64,000 bases of DNA from NCBI GenBank assembly GCA_019454125.1, contig CP075365.1, positions 986,218 to 1,050,217 of the forward strand, written 5' to 3'. This DNA comes from Fimbriimonadaceae bacterium. GTDB taxonomy: Bacteria; Armatimonadota; Fimbriimonadia; Fimbriimonadales; Fimbriimonadaceae. Below the pieces are notes generated by a model, which was not told the origin of the DNA, made no database searches, and saw only the letters and a list, made by a program, of their open reading frames with translations. Both the position numbers and the translations under genes were made by a program. The stretch's first letter is position 1, and every line of letters starts with the position of its first letter. Of this stretch, positions 24,469 through 32,187 are shown piece after piece.

Positions 24469-25359
24469 GGTAGGCAGGAAAGTCGCGAGATAGCGAAGAC
24501 GGCTTTGCCAGCGGCTCGGATTTATCCGTAAGGATTCTGCATAAGCGGCTCTACCCTCGGCCGCTTTTCCGTTTAGTGTTTTGACTGTTCCCAAGCAGGC
24601 CCAATTGTGCGCTATGGCATGGTTTAGCGCATCTTGGGAAAAGCGGTGTTTATAAGATTCCATCCGAGGTGCCAGCCATGACCTGAGAGTTTCATCATCG
24701 CGCCAAATTCGCTCAAGCTTGTGGCTCGCGTTTTCTCCATGGACGCGGTAGTCGGTCAGGAATTCATCGATATAGCCGACCTCATACTTCTCGGAAATCC
24801 TGATCCACATTTCCCAGTCGCCTGACCCAAAGTACGCGGTGTTGAAGCCACCCAGCTCCTCAAAACATTGGCGTCGCACCAGGGCCGCGCTGGCGATGAT
24901 TTTGTTGGCATAAGCCAGTGCGAGCAGCACGTCGCCCGTTTCCGTCCGTGGAAACTCGAAGCCTAACGGCGAACCCTCCGTCACCTTGCCCGCGCCGTCG
25001 ATGAAACGACCGTTCGTGTGCACCAAGCCGACCTTAGCGTGCGCGTCCATAAGCGCGACTTGCTTCCTTAACTTTTCTGGCCCCCACCGGTCGTCGTCGT
25101 TCATGATGGCGATGAACTCGCCGGTCGCGCGCTCAAGCCCGGCATTGAGAGTTCCGTAAGTCCCTAAGTTCGTCTCATTGAAGACAAGTGTCTTTGGACG
25201 CGTGTCAGACTGCAAAAACTCCCGGGTTCCGTCTTGCGACCCATCGTCCAAGGCGATAACCTCGAAATCTGTATAGTCTTGCGCATATATCGAGTCAAGG
25301 CACTCGCCAACATAACGAATGTGGTTGTAGCAAGTGACGAGGACGGAAACGCGGGGCAC
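24445..25359 (-). CDS. Family 2 glycosyltransferase
   Basis: A GT-A fold transferase of about 304 residues. It begins PRVSVLVTCYNHIRYVGECL, then VIALDDGSQDGTREFL (first Asp pair), the DXD-like metal motif IAIMNDDDRWGPEKL, and GDWEMWIRISE, where GDWE supplies the catalytic acidic residue. It transfers a sugar from a nucleotide donor, probably onto a surface polysaccharide. I chose GTG 25359, five bases after the upstream lipoprotein stop, since it gives the standard N-terminus; the frame is open to TTG 25395. Confidence 0.9.
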   Translation of the reverse strand: MPRVSVLVTCYNHIRYVGECLDSIYAQDYTDFEVIALDDGSQDGTREFLQSDTRPKTLVFNETNLGTYGTLNAGLERATGEFIAIMNDDDRWGPEKLRKQVALMDAHAKVGLVHTNGRFIDGAGKVTEGSPLGFEFPRTETGDVLLALAYANKIIASAALVRRQCFEELGGFNTAYFGSGDWEMWIRISEKYEVGYIDEFLTDYRVHGENASHKLERIWRDDETLRSWLAPRMESYKHRFSQDALNHAIAHNWACLGTVKTLNGKAAEGRAAYAESLRINPSRWQSRLRYLATFLPTSLFRRLL

Positions 25360-25364
25360 TGCAG

Positions 25365-26063
25365 TTAGTTGTTCAGCCGAACGTCGATAGACCAATCTCG
25401 GATGTCCAGGTCAGGATCCGGACAGTCGCCCACTGGTTCTATGCGTCCTGTATTGTCATTGGTCAGCGTACGACTTTGATCGAGACGGAACGTCACATAA
25501 CTATTGATCTCCGTGAGGTTTCGGCTGTCACCAAGGGCGTCCCAAATGCGTCCCCCGCCGGTCACGTTCCGATTGTTCATCGTCAGGAAGTTCGCCTGAA
25601 TACTATTGATGGAGTCTACGTTTGCCGCGCCAACTAATTGGCTAAGGTCGATCTCGAAGCCGATCGTGTCGCTATCGACGCCTCCTGGAAGATAATTGAT
25701 CGGAACCCCGATTGGGAAGGAGGTTTCCAAGGTTGCGTCGGCGAATTGATAAATCGTATAGGGCGGCGAGTTAAGGGGGTTAAAGAGGATGTAGTGCGTG
25801 GCGTTGCCCGTGACGAAGCCGTTACCACCAGGGATCACGATCGGAATAGGGCCGTCGTCGGTGGGATTGGCGACCTCCGAAAGACGCAAGGGAATGATAT
25901 AGATGTATGGGAGACCTCCCGTTGCTCCTGTGCGAATCTTGCCGTCGACGGCCATTCGAAAAACGAGCCGCTTTGTGAAGGAGGACGAGCCGTTACTCGG
26001 AAACTTTGCACACCCGGAGAGCAAGATCAACAGGGCAGAAAGGAGGAGGGCAAAGTATCTCAT
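25365..26063 (-). CDS. Lipoprotein of unknown function
   Basis: A 232-residue lipoprotein: MRYFALLLSALLILLSGCAKF has a typical signal and LSGC lipobox. The mature part is beta-rich (KRLVFRMAVDGKI, YIYIIPLRLSEVANP, THYILFNPLNSPPY) and ends in FRLDQSRTLTN...DIRDWSIDVRLNN. No family is recognised. The ATG overlaps the stop of the zinc-ribbon gene (ATGA), so translation is coupled. Confidence 0.75.
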   Translation of the reverse strand: MRYFALLLSALLILLSGCAKFPSNGSSSFTKRLVFRMAVDGKIRTGATGGLPYIYIIPLRLSEVANPTDDGPIPIVIPGGNGFVTGNATHYILFNPLNSPPYTIYQFADATLETSFPIGVPINYLPGGVDSDTIGFEIDLSQLVGAANVDSINSIQANFLTMNNRNVTGGGRIWDALGDSRNLTEINSYVTFRLDQSRTLTNDNTGRIEPVGDCPDPDLDIRDWSIDVRLNN

Positions 26064-26773
26064 GTTTGCTGAAGCTGGAAGAGGATCCGCTTGCATTGTT
26101 CGCAATGCACCACACGATCCAAGGCGACCATTTCCAACGCGCGTTCTGGGACATGCATTCCGCACGCCGCACATTCCTTTAGCAGAGTGATAGTGCTCAT
26201 GCCAGTTCCGAGTTTGTCCCGCAACCTTTCATAGCTGAAAAGGAGGTCTGGTGGCACAGCTTTCGCCAATTTCGCACGTTTGGCGACGATCGACTTATAC
26301 TGGGCTTGAAACTCCTCGTGGCGTGCCTTCGCGGTGGTCTGCTTCCCCATAGCCTCGATCCGAATCGCATCAATGCGATCCGTATACTCCTTGGCCGCTT
26401 CCTGGGCAATCGGGATCTTCTCGTAAAGTTCGAGGAGGCGGTCGTCTATATCGGAGATATGTTTCTTGACCGACTCAATCTCTTTTTCAATAGCCTCTGC
26501 CTCTTTCGAACTGACGACACTTCCGCCAAAGAGGTCTTTGTTCAAGCGGGCGACCTTGTCCGATAAGCTCTTTTGTTGCAGTTCCAGGTCTAGCTGTTCG
26601 GTGTGCAGCCTCTTGGCCTCGTCAATGACAGAGGCCCCCTCCTGCTGAAGGGCCCGCATCTGCTCGGCCTCCTCTTTGCCGACGTCAAGGTTCGCCGCAC
26701 GCTGACGCACCTCGAAGAGCGCGGCGTCCACCTGGTGCAACTTGTATAGCGCGAAGAGCCCTGTGTCCGCCAT
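26060..26773 (-). CDS. Coiled-coil protein with C4 zinc ribbon (CdsZ/HP0958-like)
   Basis: A 237-residue protein: a long antiparallel coiled coil (about residues 5-175, for example ALQQEGASVIDEAKRLHTEQ and IEKEIESVKKHISDIDDRLL) and a C-terminal zinc ribbon, with ligands in CAACGMHVPE and HCEQCKRIL. This is the layout of the zf-RING_7/CdsZ/HP0958 family, whose members bind RNA or act as chaperones for secretion or flagellar components. The function here is unknown. CATAAT lies 6 bases before the ATG. Confidence 0.85.
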   Translation of the reverse strand: MADTGLFALYKLHQVDAALFEVRQRAANLDVGKEEAEQMRALQQEGASVIDEAKRLHTEQLDLELQQKSLSDKVARLNKDLFGGSVVSSKEAEAIEKEIESVKKHISDIDDRLLELYEKIPIAQEAAKEYTDRIDAIRIEAMGKQTTAKARHEEFQAQYKSIVAKRAKLAKAVPPDLLFSYERLRDKLGTGMSTITLLKECAACGMHVPERALEMVALDRVVHCEQCKRILFQLQQT

Positions 26774-26800
26774 CGGCCTATTATGGGGCCACGCGGCGGA

Positions 26801-27007
26801 TCACCTAAGGTCGGGGCGAGCGGTAAGATTTAGCAGGCCGAACCGGCCGGAGACCAGTCGCTCCCGGTGGACGTTAAACATGCAGATGCTGCGGATGCCC
26901 ATGAGGTTCGCGACGTCGACCGCCTGGTCCCAACGGCCCGGGTTCACCTTGGAATCTAGGCAGGTGCGTTTCTCGGCGTCGAATCGGGGACAATCTCGGC
27001 AATCCAT
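26801..27007 (-). CDS. Small four-cysteine protein
   Basis: A 68-residue protein with Cys at 3, 6, 16 and 41 (MDCRDCPRF, KRTCLDS, RSICMFNVHRERL). The pattern C-x2-C-x9-C-x24-C could hold zinc or an iron-sulfur cluster. The segment NPGRWDQAVDVANLMGIRSI has natural protein composition. ATG 27007 is preferred over the TTG at 27022 because it puts the first cysteine pair at the N-terminus. It lies divergently from the next gene and just upstream of the zinc-ribbon gene. No family is recognised. Confidence 0.6.
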   Translation of the reverse strand: MDCRDCPRFDAEKRTCLDSKVNPGRWDQAVDVANLMGIRSICMFNVHRERLVSGRFGLLNLTARPDLR

Positions 27008-27022
27008 CGTCCTAATGACCAA

Positions 27023-28033
27023 ATGTTAAGTTCCCTGGCTCTGCTCGCGATTGGCCAATCGGCCAGTGCGACCGTCTCTTTTAGCGACGGAAAATTCATC
27101 GTATCCGGTTCAGCGGGTCGCGTGCTGGTGCCGCTCGCGGTGGAGCCCGACCCGCTTGTGGCCGGCCGGTCTACGGACTCGGTGACCCTCAAGAACGGGC
27201 AGGTCACGGTCTCTTTCTCCAAGCAGGGTCTCAAGTTGACCGGGCCCGGGGGCACTCGATCGACGACGCTAAAGGAAGTGCCCGTGAGCGGAAAGATTTC
27301 CTCCCGCTCGTCCAATTCCGAGCTCATGGCGAAGGTGAAAGCGGGCGAGCGGCGGTTGGAAGTCACGGGGCTTTCTGGGTACGAGCTCATGGGCGACGAC
27401 CTCTATCTTGTGGCGCGATGGGCCGGCAAGGACGGGAAGACTTGGCTGGAGACGTTGCTAAGGGTCGAGTCGTCGGGTTCGGCCGCGCCCACGGCGACGC
27501 TGGTCGGCAAGCTGCCGGGCTTCACCACGGGGCGGGGCGTCGTGGACGACGTCGTCGGTTCGCGCTTCGGACGGCTCGTCGTCCCGACAAACCGCGACGG
27601 GAAACTCGGGTGCGCGGAGATCGCGCCGGACGGCAACGGGCCCTGGACCCCGTTGAGCGCCTTCGTTTCTCGCGCCCTACCCTCGGCAGACGGCACAAAG
27701 GTTTTTGGCATTGTCGCGACGGGGCACAAAACCTTCTTGGTCGGATTTGGCTCGGTTAACGAGGCGAACTCCTACCACACTTCGGCAGAGATCAGTGGAA
27801 CGGTCATGGGTTTCTACGACCCACACTATCTCGCCTATCGGAACGCGGACAAGGTCAATTTAGTCAACCTTTCGACCGGCGCGACCTTGGAATTGACGCC
27901 CGATAGCGGATTTCGGTATTCCAGCTACGGAATGTTAGTTTGGAGGCCCGAGAAGGCACCGATATTTGCCACTCTTTACGATGGCAGTTTCCGGCCCACT
28001 GCTTATTGGCGAAAACCCGCCCAATCCCAATAA
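27023..28033 (+). CDS. Secreted protein of unknown function, beta-propeller-like composition
   Basis: A 336-residue protein with a short signal sequence (MLSSLALLAIGQSASA). The mature part is beta-rich with repeated Gly/Ser turns (SGSAGRVLVPLAVEPDP, DLYLVARWAGKDGKTW, GRLVVPTNRDGKLGCAEIA, HKTFLVGFGSVNEA), suggesting a repeated-blade structure. No family is recognised. It ends one base before the GTG of lpxB and is likely co-transcribed with it. Confidence 0.7.
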   Translation: MLSSLALLAIGQSASATVSFSDGKFIVSGSAGRVLVPLAVEPDPLVAGRSTDSVTLKNGQVTVSFSKQGLKLTGPGGTRSTTLKEVPVSGKISSRSSNSELMAKVKAGERRLEVTGLSGYELMGDDLYLVARWAGKDGKTWLETLLRVESSGSAAPTATLVGKLPGFTTGRGVVDDVVGSRFGRLVVPTNRDGKLGCAEIAPDGNGPWTPLSAFVSRALPSADGTKVFGIVATGHKTFLVGFGSVNEANSYHTSAEISGTVMGFYDPHYLAYRNADKVNLVNLSTGATLELTPDSGFRYSSYGMLVWRPEKAPIFATLYDGSFRPTAYWRKPAQSQ

Positions 28034-28034
28034 C

Positions 28035-29114
28035 GTGCGCCTTTTCATCAGTGCGGGCGAGGCGAGCGGCGACGCTTACGGGGCCGAGATCGTCCGCGCC
28101 CTTTCGCCAGAGCGGGGAAGCGTCGTCGCGATCGGCGGCCGAAGGCTGCAAGAAGCGGGGGCAAGGCTCCTGGCGGACTCCTCGACCTGGGGCGCGGTCG
28201 GAATTCTGGAATCGCTAAAGGTGGTGCCCAAGGTCTATCGAAGCTATGCGCGGGCTCGGAGCGACCTTGACGCCGACCCCGGCCTCTTTATCCCGATCGA
28301 TTTTGGCTACGTCAATGTCCGTTTGGCGAAGAGGGCGAAGAGCCGAGGCTGGAAAGTCCTTTACTTTATTCCGCCCGGCTCCTGGAGACGGAGCGACCAA
28401 GGTGCGGACCTCCCGCAAATCACAGACGCAGTGGTCACGCCCTTTCCGTGGAGTGCACAGATTCTGAGAGATAAAGGCGTAGACGCCTATTTCTTCGGCC
28501 ATCCGCTAAAGGAAATGGTCGCGCGGACTCCAGAACCGCCGTTTCGCGAAGGAATCGCGGTCTTACCCGGGAGCCGGACCCACGAAATCCAGCACAATTT
28601 GGAGGCGATCATCCCAGCGATCAACCGCCTCGGTTTACCCGCTAACGTGGCGCTTGCCCCCAATGTCCGGGAGAGTAGCTTCCTCGTTCAATGGAGGGCC
28701 CTGGGCGGCGGGGAAGTGACCCTGAGCCGCGACACTTATGCGGTGCTGAAGGGGGCTCGCGCCGGCGTGGTCTGCAGCGGCACCGCCACCCTGGAGGCGG
28801 CCCTTTCCAACCTGCCGATGGTCGTCGTTTACCGAGGGTCCAGGCTGATGCAGTTCGAGTACCGCATTCGACGGCCTAAGTTCGACTTCTTCAGCCTGCC
28901 GAACATCATCCTCGACCGGAAGGCGGTCCCGGAACTGCTCCAGGACGAGGCCTCGCCCGAAGGGATCGAGGGCCATTTGGCCGGGCTCTTGGCTTCCGGG
29001 TCGCTCCGAGAGGCGCAACTCCATGCGTTCGCCGAGATCAATGGGCTCCTTGGGGCCGAGAACTGCTTTGAGGACACCGCCAAAGTTGCCAGAAAACTCA
29101 TGGGGCCGCAATAG
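28035..29114 (+). CDS. lpxB: Lipid-A-disaccharide synthase
   Basis: A 359-residue GT19 enzyme that condenses UDP-2,3-diacylglucosamine with lipid X to form the lipid A backbone. It opens RLFISAGEASGDAYGAEIVR, has GAVGILESLKVVPKVYRSY, FGHPLKEM, IAVLPGSRTHEIQHNL, and the late GVVCSGTATLEAALSNLPMVVVYR block. Start GTG 28035 directly follows the previous stop; ATG 27981 is possible but would overlap. With waaA it shows a complete inner-core LPS route. Confidence 0.92.
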   Translation: MRLFISAGEASGDAYGAEIVRALSPERGSVVAIGGRRLQEAGARLLADSSTWGAVGILESLKVVPKVYRSYARARSDLDADPGLFIPIDFGYVNVRLAKRAKSRGWKVLYFIPPGSWRRSDQGADLPQITDAVVTPFPWSAQILRDKGVDAYFFGHPLKEMVARTPEPPFREGIAVLPGSRTHEIQHNLEAIIPAINRLGLPANVALAPNVRESSFLVQWRALGGGEVTLSRDTYAVLKGARAGVVCSGTATLEAALSNLPMVVVYRGSRLMQFEYRIRRPKFDFFSLPNIILDRKAVPELLQDEASPEGIEGHLAGLLASGSLREAQLHAFAEINGLLGAENCFEDTAKVARKLMGPQ

Positions 29115-29164
29115 GGTCCTGAACTTGGGAACGTTCTGCTCCCCTCCTTAGTTAGTCTGAGTGA

Positions 29165-29295
29165 TCCTCCTTCAAGAAAAGGGACGCGGACGAAGGCGAG
29201 AGCGACCGATACGTCCCGGAAGCCAGGCAAAGCAAGAAAGAGAACAAGCGAGAATGGCGCCGGGCCTTGAGCGATCAAGCCCGGCCTCTTTTTTT
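29165..29295 (+). ncRNA. Candidate small RNA with terminator (RNA i)
   Basis: A gene-free stretch after lpxB. TAGTCT (29153-29158) is a possible -10. GGGACG (29181-29186) pairs with CGTCCC (29212-29217), with CGG/CCG inside. A strong terminator follows: GCCGGGC (29259-29265) with GCCCGGC (29279-29285), plus TTGA/TCAA, and seven T residues. The block GGCAAAGCAAG before the terminator recurs before the terminator of the larger candidate at 48.8 kb. It could instead be only the 3' untranslated end of the lpxB mRNA. Confidence 0.45.
29259..29295 (+). terminator. Intrinsic terminator
   Basis: An 11-base-pair stem with one bulged C and a GCGA tetraloop, followed by CCTC and TTTTTTT. It ends either the lpxB mRNA or the candidate small RNA. 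Confidence 0.85.
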
Positions 29296-29387
29296 GCCAG
29301 CCTCCTTGAAACCAAAGGGATCCGCTTGCGGCTCAGACGACCTCCAGAATCGCACGCAGGTGCCGAAACTAGGTGGTAGAAGAGATT

Positions 29388-29497
29388 CCTGGGCCAGACC
29401 GAGCGCTTGACTCCCTGGACACTTGGAACGACGAAACCGCAAACGAGACCTGGCCCGCATGGATCTGTCCTCTCCGTCCATACGGGCCTTTTTTATT
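29388..29497 (+). ncRNA. Candidate attenuator or second small RNA (RNA ii)
   Basis: GGGCCAG (29391-29397) can pair perfectly with CTGGCCC (29450-29456), but that segment is also the 5' arm of the terminator at 29452-29488. The two structures exclude each other, the usual logic of a riboswitch or attenuator. The 52 bases between the arms (CGACGAAACCGCAAACGAG within) match no riboswitch I know. A promoter directly before the GNAT start makes it less likely that this element controls GNAT, so an independent RNA is also possible. Confidence 0.4.
29452..29497 (+). terminator. Intrinsic terminator upstream of GNAT gene
   Basis: GGCCCG/CGGGCC (29452-29457, 29483-29488) and ATGGA/TCCAT stack with one mismatch; TTTTTTATT follows. 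It is the second terminator within 200 bases without a gene between them. Confidence 0.85.
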
Positions 29498-29524
29498 GCC
29501 CAGATAGGGTTGCCGGCGAACGTA

Positions 29525-29530
29525 TAGACT
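29525..29530 (+). promoter_or_regulatory. -10 element (TAGACT), leaderless
   Basis: TAGACT lies 6 bases before the ATG of the GNAT gene; no ribosome binding site fits between. Confidence 0.6.
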
Positions 29531-29536
29531 TCCAAG

Positions 29537-30094
29537 ATGGTTGTCGGCTGGCAAGGCGACAGGGTGCGGCTCGTCCCCCTCGACATGGACCGCCACTTCG
29601 AGAACTGTGTCGCCTGGATGAACGATCCCGAGATCACGCAGTGGTTGCTTGTGGGCGACTTCCCGATGACCCGGATCGCCGAGCGCGAATGGTTTGAGGA
29701 GGCTTCTAAAGGCCGCACTGACGAGGTCGTGCTTGCGATTGAGACCCTGGCCGGCGAGCACCTGGGCACAAGTGGCATCCACCGCATCGACTACCGTCAC
29801 GGGACCTGCTTTACGGGAAGCCTGATCGGCAAGAAGGAGCTCTGGGGCCAGGGCTATGGCAGCGACCAGGTTCGCACCCGCGCCCGCTACATTTTCGAGG
29901 TCCTCGGCCTGCGGATGATCATGACGGCCTACCTGGAAGGGAACGAGGCGAGCCGACGGATGAGCGAAAAGGCCGGATTCGTCGAGTGCGGCCGGTGGCC
30001 CAAGAAGTTCTGGAAGCGCGGGGCTTATCGGGACGAAGTCTTGTTGTGCCTGACGCGCGACCAGTGGCTCGCCCAGCAAGAGCCCGGCGTCTAG
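29537..30094 (+). CDS. GNAT acetyltransferase, RimJ/RimL type
   Basis: A 185-residue N-acetyltransferase. VRLVPLDMDRHFENCVAWMNDPEI is the usual RimJ/RimL opening; the acetyl-CoA binding loop is LWGQGYGSDQVRTRA, followed by LGLRMIMTAYLEGNEASRRM and EKAGFVECGRWPKKFW. It acetylates an amine on a small molecule or a protein N-terminus; the target is unknown. It has its own -10 and stops head-to-head with the YchF-like gene, sharing CTAG. Confidence 0.88.
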   Translation: MVVGWQGDRVRLVPLDMDRHFENCVAWMNDPEITQWLLVGDFPMTRIAEREWFEEASKGRTDEVVLAIETLAGEHLGTSGIHRIDYRHGTCFTGSLIGKKELWGQGYGSDQVRTRARYIFEVLGLRMIMTAYLEGNEASRRMSEKAGFVECGRWPKKFWKRGAYRDEVLLCLTRDQWLAQQEPGV

Positions 30095-31146
30095 CTCTTG
30101 TTCCTGATGTGCAGGAGGTCGCCGTCCTGCACGACATATTCCTTTCCTTCGAGCCGCATCTTGTTCGACTTGTAGGCCGCGTCGAGGCTGCCTGCCTCGG
30201 AGTAGTCGGCATAGGAGACCACCTCTGCGCGGATAAAGCCCTTCGCGATGTCGTTGTGGATCGTGGCGGCGGCCTTAAGCGCACTGGAGCCGCGCCGGAG
30301 CGGCCACGCGCGCGTGTCGTTCTCGCCTGCCGTGAAGAAGGTCACCAGGCCCAGAGCGTCGTAGATCGCCCGGACGAGCCTGTGGCTGGCCGGTTCCACC
30401 AAACCCATGGACTGCAGGAACTCGGGCTGGTCCGCAGGGTCGAGCGAAGCGATCTCTTCCTCCAGGGTCGCGCACGCCGCGAACGCCTGGTTGCCCTTCG
30501 CTTTCATCTGTTCGATCCGTTGGGCGATCTCGGCCGGGGGGTCCGACGCGTTGTCTTCGCCCACGTTGAACACCACGACCGTCTCCTTCGCGCTGAGGAA
30601 CTGGTAGTTGCGAAGGACCTTCTCGTCCTCTTCCTCCAGGTCCATGCGCTTGATGGGCGTGCCCTCTTCGAGCGGACCCTTGATGCGGTCGAAGACCGCT
30701 TTTTCCGCCGCGTCGGGATGGCCCGCAGTCCGGACGTTCATGGATTTTGCGAGCCTCTCAAGCCGGTTCTCGATGATCTGCAGGTCGGTGAGGACCATTT
30801 CGACCTCCACCGCCTCCTGGTCCCGCAAGGGGTCGATCTCGGCGTGGAAGGGCACCATCGGGCTCTCGAACGCGCGGACGACGTGCAGCAAAAGGTCCGC
30901 CTTGCGCGCTTGGTCCAGGCAGCGCTGGCTGAACATCTTGCCGGTCCCCGCCAAGTCGTCGATCTCGTCCTCGAAGATCACCGTGGCCGGGGTCTGCTTC
31001 TTCGGCTGGACCTGCTTGACGATCGCATCGAAGCGGGGGTCAGGAACCGGAACGGCCGTCACGCTGCCTTTTGCCTGGCCCTGCGAGGCGGCGCGGTATA
31101 GCGTGCTCTTTCCCGCCCCCAAGAAGCCGATGATGCCCACTTTCAT
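30091..31146 (-). CDS. YchF/OLA1-like GTPase with atypical G motifs
   Basis: A 351-residue P-loop protein of the YchF family with the C-terminal TGS/DUF933 domain (LVTFFTAGENDTRAWPLRRG, IHNDIAKGFIRAEVVSYADY, GKEYVVQDGDLLHIR). The P-loop is GFLGAGKST instead of GLPNVGKST, and the usual DIAGL switch II segment is replaced by DEIDDLAGTGK. The G4 position VFNVGED fits YchF. Such proteins bind ATP or GTP and the ribosome. It is probably a divergent paralogue rather than the housekeeping ychF. Its ATG overlaps the stop of a 46-residue membrane protein gene. Confidence 0.85.
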   Translation of the reverse strand: MKVGIIGFLGAGKSTLYRAASQGQAKGSVTAVPVPDPRFDAIVKQVQPKKQTPATVIFEDEIDDLAGTGKMFSQRCLDQARKADLLLHVVRAFESPMVPFHAEIDPLRDQEAVEVEMVLTDLQIIENRLERLAKSMNVRTAGHPDAAEKAVFDRIKGPLEEGTPIKRMDLEEEDEKVLRNYQFLSAKETVVVFNVGEDNASDPPAEIAQRIEQMKAKGNQAFAACATLEEEIASLDPADQPEFLQSMGLVEPASHRLVRAIYDALGLVTFFTAGENDTRAWPLRRGSSALKAAATIHNDIAKGFIRAEVVSYADYSEAGSLDAAYKSNKMRLEGKEYVVQDGDLLHIRNKS

Positions 31147-31283
31147 CGGGGGTCTCCCTCAAACGTGACCTCGACCGGCCGGTCGCGCCATGCGTACGGA
31201 ACCGCCCAAAAAGCTATCGCCGTCACGATGAGAATCGCGAGCGGTACCGCCCAGCGGCGGATCTCCTCTTGCCCCTGCCTCAC
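31143..31283 (-). CDS. 46-residue single-helix membrane protein
   Basis: GTG 31283 opens a 46-residue frame with a charged start (MRQGQEEIRRWA), one transmembrane helix (VPLAILIVTAIAFWAVPYAW) and a short acidic/basic tail. Its TGA overlaps the ATG of the YchF-like gene (ATGA), so translation is coupled. TATAAT lies 8 bases before the GTG. The position, overlap and composition support a real gene that is too short for most gene finders. No family is recognised. Confidence 0.6.
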   Translation of the reverse strand: MRQGQEEIRRWAVPLAILIVTAIAFWAVPYAWRDRPVEVTFEGDPR

Positions 31284-31291
31284 GGCTGACG

Positions 31292-31297
31292 ATTATA
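31292..31297 (-). promoter_or_regulatory. -10 element (TATAAT), leaderless
   Basis: A perfect TATAAT on the minus strand, 8 bases before the GTG of the 46-residue membrane protein; it should drive that gene and the YchF-like GTPase. Confidence 0.65.
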
Positions 31298-31344
31298 GGC
31301 CCCAAAGCGATGTGGGCGGGGCTCAGCGCCCCAGCAGGGTCGGC

Positions 31345-31350
31345 TACACT
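31345..31350 (+). promoter_or_regulatory. -10 element (TACACT)
   Basis: TACACT lies 11 bases before the ATG of the MlaE-like gene; the leader would be only a few bases. Confidence 0.5.
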
Positions 31351-31361
31351 CTCGCCCAAGC

Positions 31362-32174
31362 ATGGCAACCAGCCCGCGCGCCGTCGGCAATCCCGCGCCC
31401 CCGAGTTGGAACTCGCCCGTCGCGGCGGTGCTCGCCGTGCTGACGTTCGTCGGCGAGTGCACCCTACTCCTGGGCGACGCGTTCCGGCGCGTCTGGAAAA
31501 AGCCCCGCGAGGTCCAGGAAACGTTGAACCAGATGGCATTCATCGGGGTGGCGAGCGTGCCGATCGTCGTCCTCACCACGTTCGCCTCTGGGGCGGTGCT
31601 CAGCCTCTACAGCGCGGAACTTCTGGTCCGCTATGGCGCCGCGAACCTGGCCGGAGCGGCCATCGGCTTGGCGGTGACCCGCGAGATCGCGCCCGTCCTC
31701 ACCGGCATCATGGTCGCGGCGCGGGCGGGGTCGGCGATGGCGGCGCAGATCGGCACGATGGCGGTGAGCGAACAGGTGGACGCGCTCAAGTCACTCAACG
31801 TCCATCCCACGAACTACCTCGTCCTGCCCCGCATCATCGCCTCGGTGACGATGCTGCCGATCCTGGCCCTCGTCGGGGTCTATGGCGGCGTCCTGGGGGG
31901 CTACTCGGTCTCTGTCTTCGTCGCAGGCGTTCCGGACGGGGCGTTCTGGCAATCGATCCGGCAATTCGTCGAACCGGCGGACTTCGTCAAGGGGATGGTG
32001 AAGACAGTGGCCTTCGGGCTGATCGTCTCCGTGGTCGCATGCCAACAAGGCCTTCGGACAAAGGAGGGTGCGGTCGGGGTCGGGCGAGCCACGACGAACA
32101 CCGTGGTGATCACGATGGTCCTCATCTACGTCGCCAACTATTTCCTTACGGCCATCTTCTACACCGGTCGATAG
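31362..32174 (+). CDS. mlaE: MlaE-family ABC permease
   Basis: A 270-residue permease for phospholipid transport between the inner and outer membrane. Family markers are QMAFIGVASVPIVVLTTF, TREIAPVLTGIMVAARAGSA, the conserved IGTMAVSEQVDALKSLNVHP, and the C-terminal AFGLIVSVVACQQGLRTKEGA with GVGRATTNTVV. It normally works with an MlaF ATPase and an MCE-domain MlaD; neither is in the window. It fits the LPS-bearing diderm envelope. A short gene of unknown function follows. Confidence 0.92.
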   Translation: MATSPRAVGNPAPPSWNSPVAAVLAVLTFVGECTLLLGDAFRRVWKKPREVQETLNQMAFIGVASVPIVVLTTFASGAVLSLYSAELLVRYGAANLAGAAIGLAVTREIAPVLTGIMVAARAGSAMAAQIGTMAVSEQVDALKSLNVHPTNYLVLPRIIASVTMLPILALVGVYGGVLGGYSVSVFVAGVPDGAFWQSIRQFVEPADFVKGMVKTVAFGLIVSVVACQQGLRTKEGAVGVGRATTNTVVITMVLIYVANYFLTAIFYTGR

Positions 32175-32187
32175 GGCCCATACTTCC

